A stretch of 5,180 nt of DNA from NCBI GenBank assembly GCA_038199755.1, contig JBBPYR010000340.1, positions 1-5,180 on the forward strand, in the 5' to 3' direction. The notes below the pieces were generated by a model. The model saw only the letters and a program-made list of their open reading frames with translations, was not told the DNA's origin and made no database searches. Made by a program: the position numbers and the translations under genes. This document shows positions 1 to 4,947 of the stretch, in pieces (within the stretch, counting starts at the first letter, position 1; each line of letters opens with the position of its first letter). This DNA comes from JBBPYR01 sp038199755 (GTDB lineage: Bacteria > Chloroflexota > Ktedonobacteria > Ktedonobacterales > Ktedonobacteraceae).

Positions 1-18
1 TATTTGGCACAAAAATTC

Positions 19-77
19 AAAAAAAACATTGGGGGGGGGCGCCCATCTTTGCCTTGTGTCACACGTGCCCCCCACCC
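19..77 (-). terminator. Intrinsic terminator after the C26 hydrolase gene
   Basis: Read on the minus strand, GGGGGGC (73-67) pairs perfectly with GCCCCCC (40-34) around a loop of about 26 nt. Neighbouring G and C bases could extend the stem. The 3' arm is followed, after AATG, by eight T (26-19) and then by GAA and five more T. It begins about 19 nt past the stop codon of the hydrolase gene, which is where its transcript should end. The long loop is unusual for an intrinsic terminator, but the all-GC stem plus T tract is convincing. Confidence 0.65.
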
Positions 78-95
78 TCGCACTATGTTTTGTTG

Positions 96-869
96 TTATC
101 TTACGCTGACGTTTACTGCTTGCTCTACCTTTTCGAGGGTACGCACGACGGGAGAGACACAGGCGGCGACAAAGGCGGCGAAGAGTTTGTGCCACATGTC
201 ATACTCATTATAGAGTTCTTCGGGATGGCATTGCGCTCCCAGCATGAAGCGTTTTTCGGGCACCTCGATCAGTTCCACGACGCCATCGCTGGCACGGCCA
301 CTGACGCGCACGCCCTTACCAGGATTTTTGACGCCCTGATGATGGAGGCTGTTGGCTTCCACCTTACGCTGCCCTAGAATACGCTCCATCTGGCTACCTG
401 CTTCCACATAGACCTCGTGAACGATGGTGTTACGTGGCATTTCCCAGTTGGGATGGAACAGGCTATCCTCGATGTGGGTGGCCAAGTCTTGATATAAGCT
501 GCCACCGAAGGCTACATTCATCAATTGCATGCCACGACAGATGCCCAACGTTGGTATATCTTCTGTAATTGCCCACTGTGCCAGTGCGAACTCAAACTCA
601 TCGAGTATCGGCTCAATCTCACCCAACTTCGCGTGAGGCTCTTCATTATAATAATGTGGTTGTATGTCCAGGCCACCGGGTAATAATAGACCATCCATAC
701 GGGACAGCAACGAGTCCAAAGCGGAAAGATCGTTAAGGACTGGAATAAGAACGGGCACACCACCGGCACTTTCTACCGCGTGTACATACGCTCTGTTGTT
801 GCCATAGATCGGGCGTGACGTTCCCTCGCGTAACGCCGGGTGACAAGGAATTGCTATCAACGGACGCAT
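96..869 (-). CDS. Peptidase C26 family hydrolase, gamma-glutamyl-GABA hydrolase (PuuD)-like
   Basis: A 257-residue class I glutamine-amidotransferase-fold enzyme of family C26. Relatives such as PuuD hydrolyse gamma-glutamyl amides, for example gamma-glutamyl-GABA in putrescine breakdown, in the cytosol. The complete triad is visible: nucleophile Cys111 in GICRGMQ (109-115), and His215 and Glu217 in AQCHPEE (212-218). The oxyanion-side motif DGLLLPGGLD is at 59-68 and the family signature NSLHHQ at 173-178. The length matches PuuD. No signal peptide or membrane segment is seen. The ATG start follows AAAGGAGT (883-876) at good spacing. The gene sits alone, behind its own promoter and a structured leader with a terminator (870-1181), and ends at an intrinsic terminator (77-19), so it is probably monocistronic and controlled at the level of early transcription termination. 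The fold and hydrolase class are firm. The exact substrate (gamma-glutamyl-GABA, another gamma-glutamyl amide, or a polyglutamate) cannot be read from the sequence, and no other putrescine-pathway gene is nearby. Confidence 0.9.
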   Translation of the reverse strand: MRPLIAIPCHPALREGTSRPIYGNNRAYVHAVESAGGVPVLIPVLNDLSALDSLLSRMDGLLLPGGLDIQPHYYNEEPHAKLGEIEPILDEFEFALAQWAITEDIPTLGICRGMQLMNVAFGGSLYQDLATHIEDSLFHPNWEMPRNTIVHEVYVEAGSQMERILGQRKVEANSLHHQGVKNPGKGVRVSGRASDGVVELIEVPEKRFMLGAQCHPEELYNEYDMWHKLFAAFVAACVSPVVRTLEKVEQAVNVSVR

Positions 870-930
870 TACGTTACTCCTTTAACCAGCTGAGTTTGAG
901 TTCGCTCATATGCTTAGAAAAAAATTCAAT

Positions 931-983
931 AAAAAAAAGACGGACCGAACGATGGCTTTGTATTGCTCTCGTGCGTTCCGTCT
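931..983 (-). terminator. Conditional-looking terminator upstream of the C26 gene
   Basis: On the minus strand AGACGGA (983-977), CG and TCGT-type pairs form a stem of 7+2+4 bp with two mismatches between 983-969 and 952-938 around a 16-nt loop. Eight T follow (938-931). It lies about 60 nt upstream of the C26 start codon and downstream of a convincing promoter for that gene, so it would stop the gene's own transcript unless prevented. If the promoter at 1181-1152 were inactive, it would simply be the terminator of the DivIC-like gene. Confidence 0.75.
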
Positions 984-997
984 AAAAAAGTAAACGA

Positions 998-1108
998 CTA
1001 TTCAGCGAAACGCAACCACATAAGTGTAAACCCAAGAAGCTCCAGCCAATACTGGAGCTGCGTAATTACGAGGGTATATACTACTTTAGGGTTGCGTTGT
1101 GTATCCAT
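998..1108 (-). CDS. Possible 36-residue leader peptide or small hydrophobic protein
   Basis: An ATG-started frame of 36 codons ends in TAG (1000-998). A weak ribosome-binding sequence, GAAGAG, sits at 1121-1116, 7 nt before the ATG. From about residue 9 the peptide is hydrophobic and rich in Leu and aromatic residues, including two Trp (21, 31), and it could be one membrane-associated helix. There is no run of a single amino acid of the kind seen in classical biosynthetic leader peptides. The frame spans both arms of the 9-bp stem of the leader, so translating ribosomes would affect its folding. It may equally be a chance ORF in a structured RNA. Confidence 0.25.
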   Translation of the reverse strand: MDTQRNPKVVYTLVITQLQYWLELLGFTLMWLRFAE

Positions 1109-1140
1109 GTGTTTACTCTTCGTTGTCAGAATGTGTGTTC

Positions 1141-1159
1141 TGTATAATTCACTTATACA
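1141..1159. promoter_or_regulatory. Operator-like palindrome over the C26 promoter
   Basis: On the minus strand TGTATAA and TTATACA form a perfect 7-bp inverted repeat with a 5-nt spacer (GTGAA). It covers the -10 box (1157-1152) and the expected start of transcription, the classic position for a repressor. A tandem ATAAGTG repeat overlaps its left side (1164-1151). The regulator is not in this window. Confidence 0.4.
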
Positions 1160-1181
1160 CTTATGATACGCCCACTGTCAA
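1152..1181 (-). promoter_or_regulatory. Sigma-70-type promoter for the C26 gene leader
   Basis: A perfect TTGACA -35 box (1181-1176) is followed after 18 nt by TATAAG (1157-1152), which matches the -10 consensus at five of six bases. It lies just past the stop codon of the DivIC-like gene and points at the C26 gene, so the start of transcription should be near 1146 and the leader about 275 nt long. Confidence 0.65.
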
Positions 1182-1204
1182 GCAAATGATGACAATTGCA
1201 AAGA

Positions 1205-1687
1205 TTACGCACCAAAAAGGCTATTCCACCACTCTTGCCAGAAGCCTTGAGGGGCGGAAACGTTGCCGTTTGTCTGCTGTTGCGTCTTGCTCTGGTCGTC
1301 AACGCTGATAATATTGACGGCGTGTTCGCCTGGACGAACATAGCCCAGTTGCTGACGCGCCTCATTCTCAATCACCTGGGACTGTGCATAATACTTGGCC
1401 TGCTGTGTCAGGTCTTTATTGTGTGCCTGTACCTGTGTCAGCGTGTTCTGTGCATCTTGTACGCGCTGCATGAGTTGGCTATTCGACCATGCCTGCGCCA
1501 AGGTGCCCAATAAGAAGGCGAGGCAAATAAAGCCTGTGACCCAGATGACCGTTTGCGAGAATAATGAGTTGCGCCTAGCCCGTAGGCGACCCGCCGTCTC
1601 CTCAATGCCTATGGCCGAGGTCACATTGCCATTGCCCATGCCTGTCCGTGAGGAAAATACTGGTTTTCTTATATGATCTTGTTGCAA
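1205..1687 (-). CDS. DivIC/FtsB-like septum formation protein
   Basis: A 160-residue single-pass membrane protein of the septum formation initiator (DivIC/FtsB) type. In relatives this small bitopic protein joins FtsL and FtsQ/DivIB in the divisome. Layout: a basic cytoplasmic N-terminus of about 44 residues (RLRARRN at 34-40), a membrane segment at about 45-67, a Gln-rich coiled coil at about 68-105, then the family's post-coil motif ENEARQQLGYVRPGEHAV (107-124), which ends near II at 126-127. A Gln/Thr/Asn-rich linker follows and then a Trp-rich tail FWQEWWNSLFGA (149-160). The start is TTG at 1687: it has AAGGAG (1699-1694) at 6-nt spacing, while the first ATG (Met17) has no comparable site. 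It is longer than E. coli FtsB because of both end extensions. It is not followed directly by another gene on the same transcript, since a new promoter starts just past its stop. Assignment rests on topology and the post-coil motif; the choice between DivIC and FtsB names cannot be made. Confidence 0.8.
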   Translation of the reverse strand: MQQDHIRKPVFSSRTGMGNGNVTSAIGIEETAGRLRARRNSLFSQTVIWVTGFICLAFLLGTLAQAWSNSQLMQRVQDAQNTLTQVQAHNKDLTQQAKYYAQSQVIENEARQQLGYVRPGEHAVNIISVDDQSKTQQQTNGNVSAPQGFWQEWWNSLFGA

Positions 1688-1700
1688 TAAGGACTCCTTA
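1688..1700 (-). promoter_or_regulatory. Palindromic ribosome-binding site with TTG start
   Basis: TAAGGAGTCCTTA is a near-perfect palindrome (6-bp arms, one central base) that contains the AAGGAG site deciding the TTG start of the DivIC-like gene. The arms are too close for a hairpin in one RNA strand, so if functional it would act at DNA level or by chance only. Confidence 0.4.
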
Positions 1701-1727
1701 CATATTCAATAACGTGTGCTTACTCCT

Positions 1728-1757
1728 ATTCTACACTATCGGCTGTGCGAGTTGTAA
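1728..1757 (-). promoter_or_regulatory. Weak candidate promoter for the DivIC-like gene
   Basis: TAGAAT (1733-1728) matches the -10 consensus at five of six bases, about 40 nt upstream of the TTG start. The best -35 at 18-nt spacing, TTACAA (1757-1752), matches only three of six, so this is tentative. Confidence 0.3.
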
Positions 1758-1883
1758 TGGGTTGAGGGGGCTATTGCAAAGTGCCGTAGGCATTGAGTAC
1801 TCGATAAAGCAATAGAGTAGTAAGGTAGGTGGGTTGCAATGGAAATTGAGGTACATGATTCAGGGAAGCGGGAAAGGCGGGAC

Positions 1884-1941
1884 TTGGGGATTGTACGGTG
1901 TGAAAGAAGGAGTCTTGCCGAGAAAATGCAATAATCCCCAA
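1884..1941. repeat. 9-bp inverted repeat in the 1688-1943 intergenic region
   Basis: TTGGGGATT (1884-1892) and AATCCCCAA (1933-1941) are perfect inverted repeats 40 nt apart, just past the stop codon of the minus-strand gene ending at 1944. No T tract follows on either strand, so it is not a standard terminator. The rest of this 256-bp gap holds the candidate promoter of the DivIC-like gene and nothing else I can support. Confidence 0.35.
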
Positions 1942-1943
1942 TC

Positions 1944-2354
1944 CTAATGCATGTGGAGCATAAGCAGGCCCATCAGGTCGAAGCCACCAACCATGCACAT
2001 CAGGCCAAAGCCGCCCAGCAGGATGCGCTGGCGCATCTTCTGTGAAAGAAACGGTGTAGGCGTGAGTGGTTCAGTGCTGCGTGCGCTGACGTTGATGCTG
2101 CTCATCGAAGCACTGCTGAGGCGGCTCAAACGCTCGCTCAGGTCTTCCAGGCGACCACTGATCGCGGCCTCGAATGAGGTATGCAACTCTTCCTCGTCGT
2201 CGCGCACGAAGGATGGGTGAACTGCCATTATAGGAACTGTGGCATACTCGTCTTCATAGAACTCCTCAGGTGTGTAAAGCTCATACTCTGAGACGAACGA
2301 TGCCCCGTAATTCCCTAGCTCACTGTTGCTTGTGCTATTCAAAACGCAATTCAT
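1944..2354 (-). CDS. Unknown protein with acidic N-terminal part and C-terminal membrane segment
   Basis: A 136-residue protein I do not recognise. The first 60 residues are acidic and Tyr-rich (YTPEEFYEDEY at 27-37, DDEEE at 52-56). Residues about 62-80 form an amphipathic, possibly coiled-coil helix (ISGRLEDLSERLSRLS, 65-80), followed by a Ser/Thr/Pro linker. A basic stretch QKMRQR (105-110) precedes one hydrophobic segment (about 111-133) with only three residues after it. This is the topology of a tail-anchored protein, with the bulk facing the cytoplasm. The ATG start is well supported: AAGGAGGT (2370-2363), a full anti-Shine-Dalgarno match at 8-nt spacing, suggests high translation. It faces away from the rightward cluster. 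No good promoter or terminator is evident. The real-gene call rests on the ribosome-binding site and the coherent domain layout; the function is open. Confidence 0.7.
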   Translation of the reverse strand: MNCVLNSTSNSELGNYGASFVSEYELYTPEEFYEDEYATVPIMAVHPSFVRDDEEELHTSFEAAISGRLEDLSERLSRLSSASMSSINVSARSTEPLTPTPFLSQKMRQRILLGGFGLMCMVGGFDLMGLLMLHMH

Positions 2355-2416
2355 TTTTTGCTACCTCCTTACTTATCTATTCTCTATACGTCATAGGATA
2401 ACGGAAGTAAGACAGT

Positions 2417-2442
2417 AAAACATGGGTCAAATGACCCGTTTT
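2417..2442. promoter_or_regulatory. Operator-like palindrome between divergent genes
   Basis: GGGTCA-AA-TGACCC (2424-2437) is a perfect 6-bp inverted repeat, flanked by AAAAC (2417-2421) and GTTTT (2438-2442), which also pair. It sits about 65 nt upstream of the minus-strand start at 2354. A regulator-binding site fits best. A terminator is less likely, because only four T follow. Confidence 0.35.
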
Positions 2443-2480
2443 GTGCTCAAAAATAGAAGCCTAAGAATAGTCTAAGGCGT

Positions 2481-2493
2481 ATGTCAGCGACAT
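2481..2493. repeat. Short palindrome ATGTC-agc-GACAT
   Basis: Two perfect 5-bp arms with a 3-nt spacer lie in the divergent intergenic region. It is operator-like in form but short enough to be chance. Confidence 0.2.
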
Positions 2494-2532
2494 CTAATGC
2501 TGGGGAGGTTTTTTGGGGATAGCTTAGTTTGC

Positions 2533-2691
2533 TTAATGCTCCTCAAGGAGAGGATAGGCGGATTGTCGGAGGTCATCTGGCAAATCTTCAAAAAACGTGT
2601 TCTTTCGGCCCTCTTTTCTGGCTTGGCTTTTACCTTTATTATAATTATAAGAGGTAGCTGACGATATTACATAGTGAGAAAAAGAATATGA
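2533..2691 (-). pseudogene. Possible 3' remnant of a lost gene
   Basis: A minus-strand frame is open from just after TAA (2694-2692) to a TAA stop (2535-2533). From about 2637 its translation is protein-like: a basic start (KGKSQARKEGRK) followed by an acidic amphipathic end (FFEDLPDDLRQSAYPLLEEH). There is no usable start codon or ribosome-binding site upstream of that part; the only in-frame candidate is a TTG deep inside. The upstream side runs into the promoter area of the plus-strand cluster. This would fit the truncated tail of a gene whose front was replaced when the rightward cluster arrived. Chance coding resemblance in a 361-bp gap cannot be excluded. Confidence 0.25.
2640..2645 (+). 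promoter_or_regulatory. Perfect -10 box for the rightward cluster
   Basis: TATAAT lies within the 12-bp palindrome TTATAATTATAA (2639-2650), about 70 nt upstream of the ATG at 2716. No good -35 hexamer is found at 16-18 nt; the region upstream is pyrimidine-rich. It is the best candidate promoter for the plus-strand genes. Confidence 0.4.
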
Positions 2692-2715
2692 TTACAGAAC
2701 CATTGAGGGGGAAAG

Positions 2716-3417
2716 ATGAGCCATACGCTGTCCTGTGACTTTGTCGTGAAGTCGGAAAGGGGGGCTATCTACTGGTGGCCTCTCATTTTTGCGGCAATGG
2801 AGCACCATTCCTTTTCTTTTTCACATCCAGACCAGCCGAAAGGAACAGGATACTATTACTCTAACTATCCAAAGGAAGGATTGGAACATACTTCGGCTTC
2901 ATATAGCTTCTCATCTTTTAAAGAGGTTTGGAATGAAATTTATGCCGATAGGGGTGAGATATTAGTTTCTTTTTGGTCAACGCGCAGCACTTTTCCGAAG
3001 TTGGAGAATCTGGATGTTTCACTTTCTGAGAGCAAAGACGATCACATTGTTTCTGTCAGTCTCTCGCTTGCAGGTGCTGAACTGATGGGTATTACAGATG
3101 AAGAAGTGAATGAGTATTTCACGACATTTTTTGGTTTTGCGCAAATGCTGTATGCAATCTGCCAACCCTGTACAGGAGAAATGTATTGGGAGTATGCCGG
3201 AGAGAATTATAACCCAATTGCTACATTTGGGAAGCCGCTAGAAACTTTTCCGACAAGATCAGTCTATGACGGCTCCGGTTATACTTTTCAGCAAATTGCG
3301 CATAAAGAAGAGCAAGGGTTCAGCTACCGACTTGATCCTGTGCCTGTACCTATCCCAAATCATGGTGGATGGAAGTTTGTTTCAGTTTCTAGCGACCTGA
3401 ATAGAATGAGAGAGTAA
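2716..3417 (+). CDS. Unknown soluble protein, first gene of the rightward cluster
   Basis: A 233-residue protein I do not recognise. It has no signal peptide or membrane helix. It is rich in aromatic residues and Ser, with an early WW pair (20-21). Residues about 82-120 alternate as beta strands (EILVSFWS at 81-88, HIVSVSLSL at 110-118), residues about 127-149 form a likely helix (TDEEVNEYFTTFFGFAQMLY), and a second beta-rich part follows with CTGEMYWEY (152-160) and a Pro/Gly-rich end (VPVPIPNHGGWKF). The ATG follows GAGGGGG (2705-2711) at short spacing. The gene after it starts 18 nt past its stop, so the two are probably co-transcribed. Its DNA is clearly AT-rich: 20 G/C in 2881-2940 against 35 in 301-360. 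An alpha/beta single-domain protein of this size in a run of small unrelated genes could be an immunity-type protein, but no family motif supports that. Confidence 0.75.
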   Translation: MSHTLSCDFVVKSERGAIYWWPLIFAAMEHHSFSFSHPDQPKGTGYYYSNYPKEGLEHTSASYSFSSFKEVWNEIYADRGEILVSFWSTRSTFPKLENLDVSLSESKDDHIVSVSLSLAGAELMGITDEEVNEYFTTFFGFAQMLYAICQPCTGEMYWEYAGENYNPIATFGKPLETFPTRSVYDGSGYTFQQIAHKEEQGFSYRLDPVPVPIPNHGGWKFVSVSSDLNRMRE

Positions 3418-3435
3418 AAGAATAGGAAGAAAAGT

Positions 3436-3894
3436 ATGAGTGTAACTATTGAATTTTTTGTGGCCGAGCCGCAAGAACTTGTAACAGTCTTCTCTTTACA
3501 AGATGAGCAGGAGTTCTTGGCTAGGCTGAAAACGTATACTGTGACTGACTTTTCTTTTCATCTGGTGCTTCCAGACGATTTGGATCGATTGTGCCTTGCC
3601 TTAGCACAACAACAGATTGCTGCTCCCGCCATCTTTCGCGATTTTCTTACGAAACAACTCTGGTATGATGGCTCATCTGAGTCTATGACCTTGCTTTCCG
3701 AGAACTTTGTAGATATTTTTGCAGGATTAGATGATGCCACTGTCATAAACGTTGCCTATGATTGGGGGCAAGCATTCCACTACCAAGAGCCTTTGGAAGC
3801 CACACCCGCTTATCAAGCTCTTCTACAGTTACGAAATAGTGCTCAATATGCTGTTGCTCAAAAGAAACCGCTCATCCTTCATTTGGTTTTTTGA
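3436..3894 (+). CDS. Unknown small soluble protein, second gene of the cluster
   Basis: A 152-residue protein I do not recognise. It opens with a beta strand (MSVTIEFFVA), then alternates helices and strands: a helix at about 23-33 (DEQEFLARLKT), a strand and turn at 39-49 (FSFHLVLPDDL), and a helix at about 50-60. The WYD at 76-78 and an acidic AGLDDATVINVAYDW stretch (96-110) follow, then a C-terminal helix (PAYQALLQLRNSAQYAVAQ, 124-142) and a final strand KPLILHLVF. The ending, a helix followed by a hydrophobic strand, is reminiscent of DUF1877-like proteins, but I cannot show homology. AGGA (3424-3427) lies 8 nt before the ATG. It is 18 nt downstream of the previous gene and 44 nt upstream of the chosen start of the WD40 gene, which suggests one operon. 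No catalytic motif is seen. Confidence 0.72.
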   Translation: MSVTIEFFVAEPQELVTVFSLQDEQEFLARLKTYTVTDFSFHLVLPDDLDRLCLALAQQQIAAPAIFRDFLTKQLWYDGSSESMTLLSENFVDIFAGLDDATVINVAYDWGQAFHYQEPLEATPAYQALLQLRNSAQYAVAQKKPLILHLVF

Positions 3895-3938
3895 CGGGTT
3901 AAGAGGCTAGTTTGAAGAATCAGAGAAGGGTATATTCT

Positions 3939-4835
3939 ATGGCTTCTATAGGAACGACACTTTATACGTATCGGGGACACTCTCGTGCTGTCTTGGCATT
4001 ATCATGGTCGCCTGACAGGCGCTCTATAGCCTCAGGAGGTGACGACAAAACGGTGCAGGTCTGGGATGCAGTAGATGGAGGGCGCATCTGTACCTATGAT
4101 GGCCCTTCGAGTTCTGTTCAGGCTTTAGTATGGTCGCCTCAGGGCACACAGATTGTTTCTGGGTATTACAATAACGTACTGCACGTCTGGGATGTAGTGA
4201 GTGCTCGGACACTTCTCACCTATCAAGGGCATCGAGGAGAAATTAGCAGTGTCTCGTGGTCACCCGATGGGGTGCTGATTGCATCGGGCAGTTATGATGA
4301 AACCGTCCAGCTTTGGCAAGCCGATACAGGAAAAAGAGTCTGGACTTATGACGAACTTCATCTTGACGTAGAGGATGTTCAGTGGTCTTCTGATGGACAA
4401 TACCTTGCCTATGCAGATTATCAAGAAATACATATCTGGGAGACAGCAACCCAGCGTCTTCACCGTATTTTGTCCGATGCTTCCGATGCCATTGAAGTGA
4501 TTGCATGGTCGCCCAATAGCCACCTGCTCGCTGTAGGAAGGGATAATGACGAGATACAGCTATGGGATGTTGCGACTGGAAGGATAACCCTTACCTATCG
4601 TAACGATCACAGTTTTGTTCATAGCATTTCCTGGTCTCCAGATGGCACCTGGATTGCCTCGACAAGTGATGATGGTACGGTGCAGGTTTGGAATGCACTC
4701 ACAGGCCAACCGCTCGTTACCTACCGTGGTCACACAGCGAGTAGCTGGGTTCGTTCAGTCGCGTGGTCGCCTGATGGTACGAAGATCGCTTCTGCTGGTA
4801 GTGATGGGTGTGTCCACATCTGGAAGACCTCATAA
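3939..4835 (+). CDS. Stand-alone seven-bladed WD40 beta-propeller protein
   Basis: A 298-residue protein made entirely of seven WD40 repeats of about 41-43 residues, each with a core like SWSPDG..IAS and closing with VQVW/LHVW/IHIW and a TY end. WD40 propellers are protein-interaction platforms; no enzyme, kinase, NB-ARC or membrane domain is fused here. The seventh repeat stops at HIWKTS and lacks the last strand. That strand is supplied by the N-terminal TTLYTY, so the ring closes by the usual 'velcro' arrangement and the gene is complete. Blade 4 is the most divergent: WSSDGQYLAYAD lacks the usual ASGS.D turn. The chosen ATG (3939) has AGAAGGG (3924-3930) at 8-nt spacing; a TTG at 3912 would add nine residues and also has AAGAGG upstream. 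It follows the two unknown genes closely, so it probably shares their transcript, and its partner may be one of them. Partner and process are unknown. Confidence 0.92.
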   Translation: MASIGTTLYTYRGHSRAVLALSWSPDRRSIASGGDDKTVQVWDAVDGGRICTYDGPSSSVQALVWSPQGTQIVSGYYNNVLHVWDVVSARTLLTYQGHRGEISSVSWSPDGVLIASGSYDETVQLWQADTGKRVWTYDELHLDVEDVQWSSDGQYLAYADYQEIHIWETATQRLHRILSDASDAIEVIAWSPNSHLLAVGRDNDEIQLWDVATGRITLTYRNDHSFVHSISWSPDGTWIASTSDDGTVQVWNALTGQPLVTYRGHTASSWVRSVAWSPDGTKIASAGSDGCVHIWKTS

Positions 4836-4860
4836 CGACAGAGAATAAGGAAGAGCAACG

Positions 4861-4875
4861 ATGTTCCACGTATGA
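4861..4875 (+). other. Four-codon ORF with ribosome-binding site before the last gene
   Basis: ATG-TTC-CAC-GTA-TGA follows AAGGA (4847-4851) at 9-nt spacing. The 30 nt ending at this ATG (4834-4863) match, at 21 of 30 positions without gaps, the 30 nt ending at the ATG of the next gene (4921-4950). It looks like a duplicated initiation region whose frame was closed at once, or a minimal leader ORF. Both segments are purine-rich, so chance similarity is possible. The rest of the 112-bp gap has one small hairpin (4908-4923) and nothing else. Confidence 0.25.
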
Positions 4876-4907
4876 ACTGGGACCCGAAGAGAGGACTTAT
4901 TCCATAG

Positions 4908-4923
4908 GTTCCCTTAGGGGAAC
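4908..4923 (+). repeat. Small hairpin GTTCCC-ttag-GGGAAC
   Basis: A perfect 6-bp stem with a 4-nt loop sits between the WD40 gene and the last gene. No T tract follows, so it is not an intrinsic terminator on this strand. It could protect or separate transcript segments. Confidence 0.35.
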
Positions 4924-4947
4924 GATAGAACGAAAGAAGGGACAACG

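Larger units (their letters stand above)
870..1146 (-). promoter_or_regulatory. Structured 5' leader, candidate riboswitch or attenuator for the C26 gene
   Basis: The transcript from the promoter at 1181-1152 would have a leader of about 275 nt. Seen in order on the minus strand: closing stem P1, AACGCAACC (1098-1090) with GGTTGCGTT (1017-1009), 9 bp perfect; inside it short helices AAGT/ACTT (1086-1083 with 1025-1022) and ACCC/GGGT (1075-1072 with 1033-1030), then an 8-bp hairpin AGCTCCAG/CTGGAGCT (1059-1052 with 1045-1038, 6-nt loop); about 25 nt of linker; and a terminator (983-931). The 3' arm of P1 can alternatively pair as TGCGTTTCG (1014-1006) with CGGAACGCA (980-972), 9 bp with one G-U, which would break the terminator. 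P1 and this antiterminator exclude each other. That is the standard layout of an OFF riboswitch, where P1 formed lets the terminator form. I recognise no known aptamer consensus. A 36-codon ORF overlaps it, so ribosome-mediated attenuation is the alternative. Confidence 0.5.

Noticed and set aside
54..377. Plus-strand ORF of 107 codons
   Set aside because: Antisense shadow of the C26 hydrolase, whose catalytic motifs are intact on the minus strand.
1009..1022. T-box-like sequence (TGTGGTTGCG) before the leader terminator
   Set aside because: It lacks the core of the T-box consensus (the ACC after UGGN is missing) and no Stem I features are seen.
1123..1148. Plus-strand TTGTCA and TATAAT as a promoter
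   Set aside because: The spacing is only 14 nt and no plus-strand gene follows; the TATAAT is part of the palindrome over the minus-strand promoter.
1019..1165. 10-bp inverted repeat CATAAGTGTA / TACACTTATG
   Set aside because: One arm lies in the promoter upstream of the expected transcription start, so the two cannot pair in the leader RNA; it may reflect repeated operator half-sites.
1196..1513. Plus-strand ORF of 105 codons with hydrophobic content
   Set aside because: Antisense to the DivIC-like gene; no ribosome-binding site, and the minus-strand product has the expected topology and post-coil motif.
1771..1998. Minus-strand ORF of 75 codons overlapping the end of the 136-aa protein gene
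   Set aside because: No ribosome-binding site, low-complexity Pro/Leu content, and its start lies inside another well-supported gene.
1951..2220. Plus-strand ORF rich in Arg and Ser
   Set aside because: Antisense shadow of the 136-aa protein gene, which has a full Shine-Dalgarno sequence.
2498..2662. Plus-strand ORF of 54 codons with a hydrophobic end in the divergent gap
   Set aside because: No ribosome-binding site at either possible ATG; the opposite strand reads more like protein over the same stretch.
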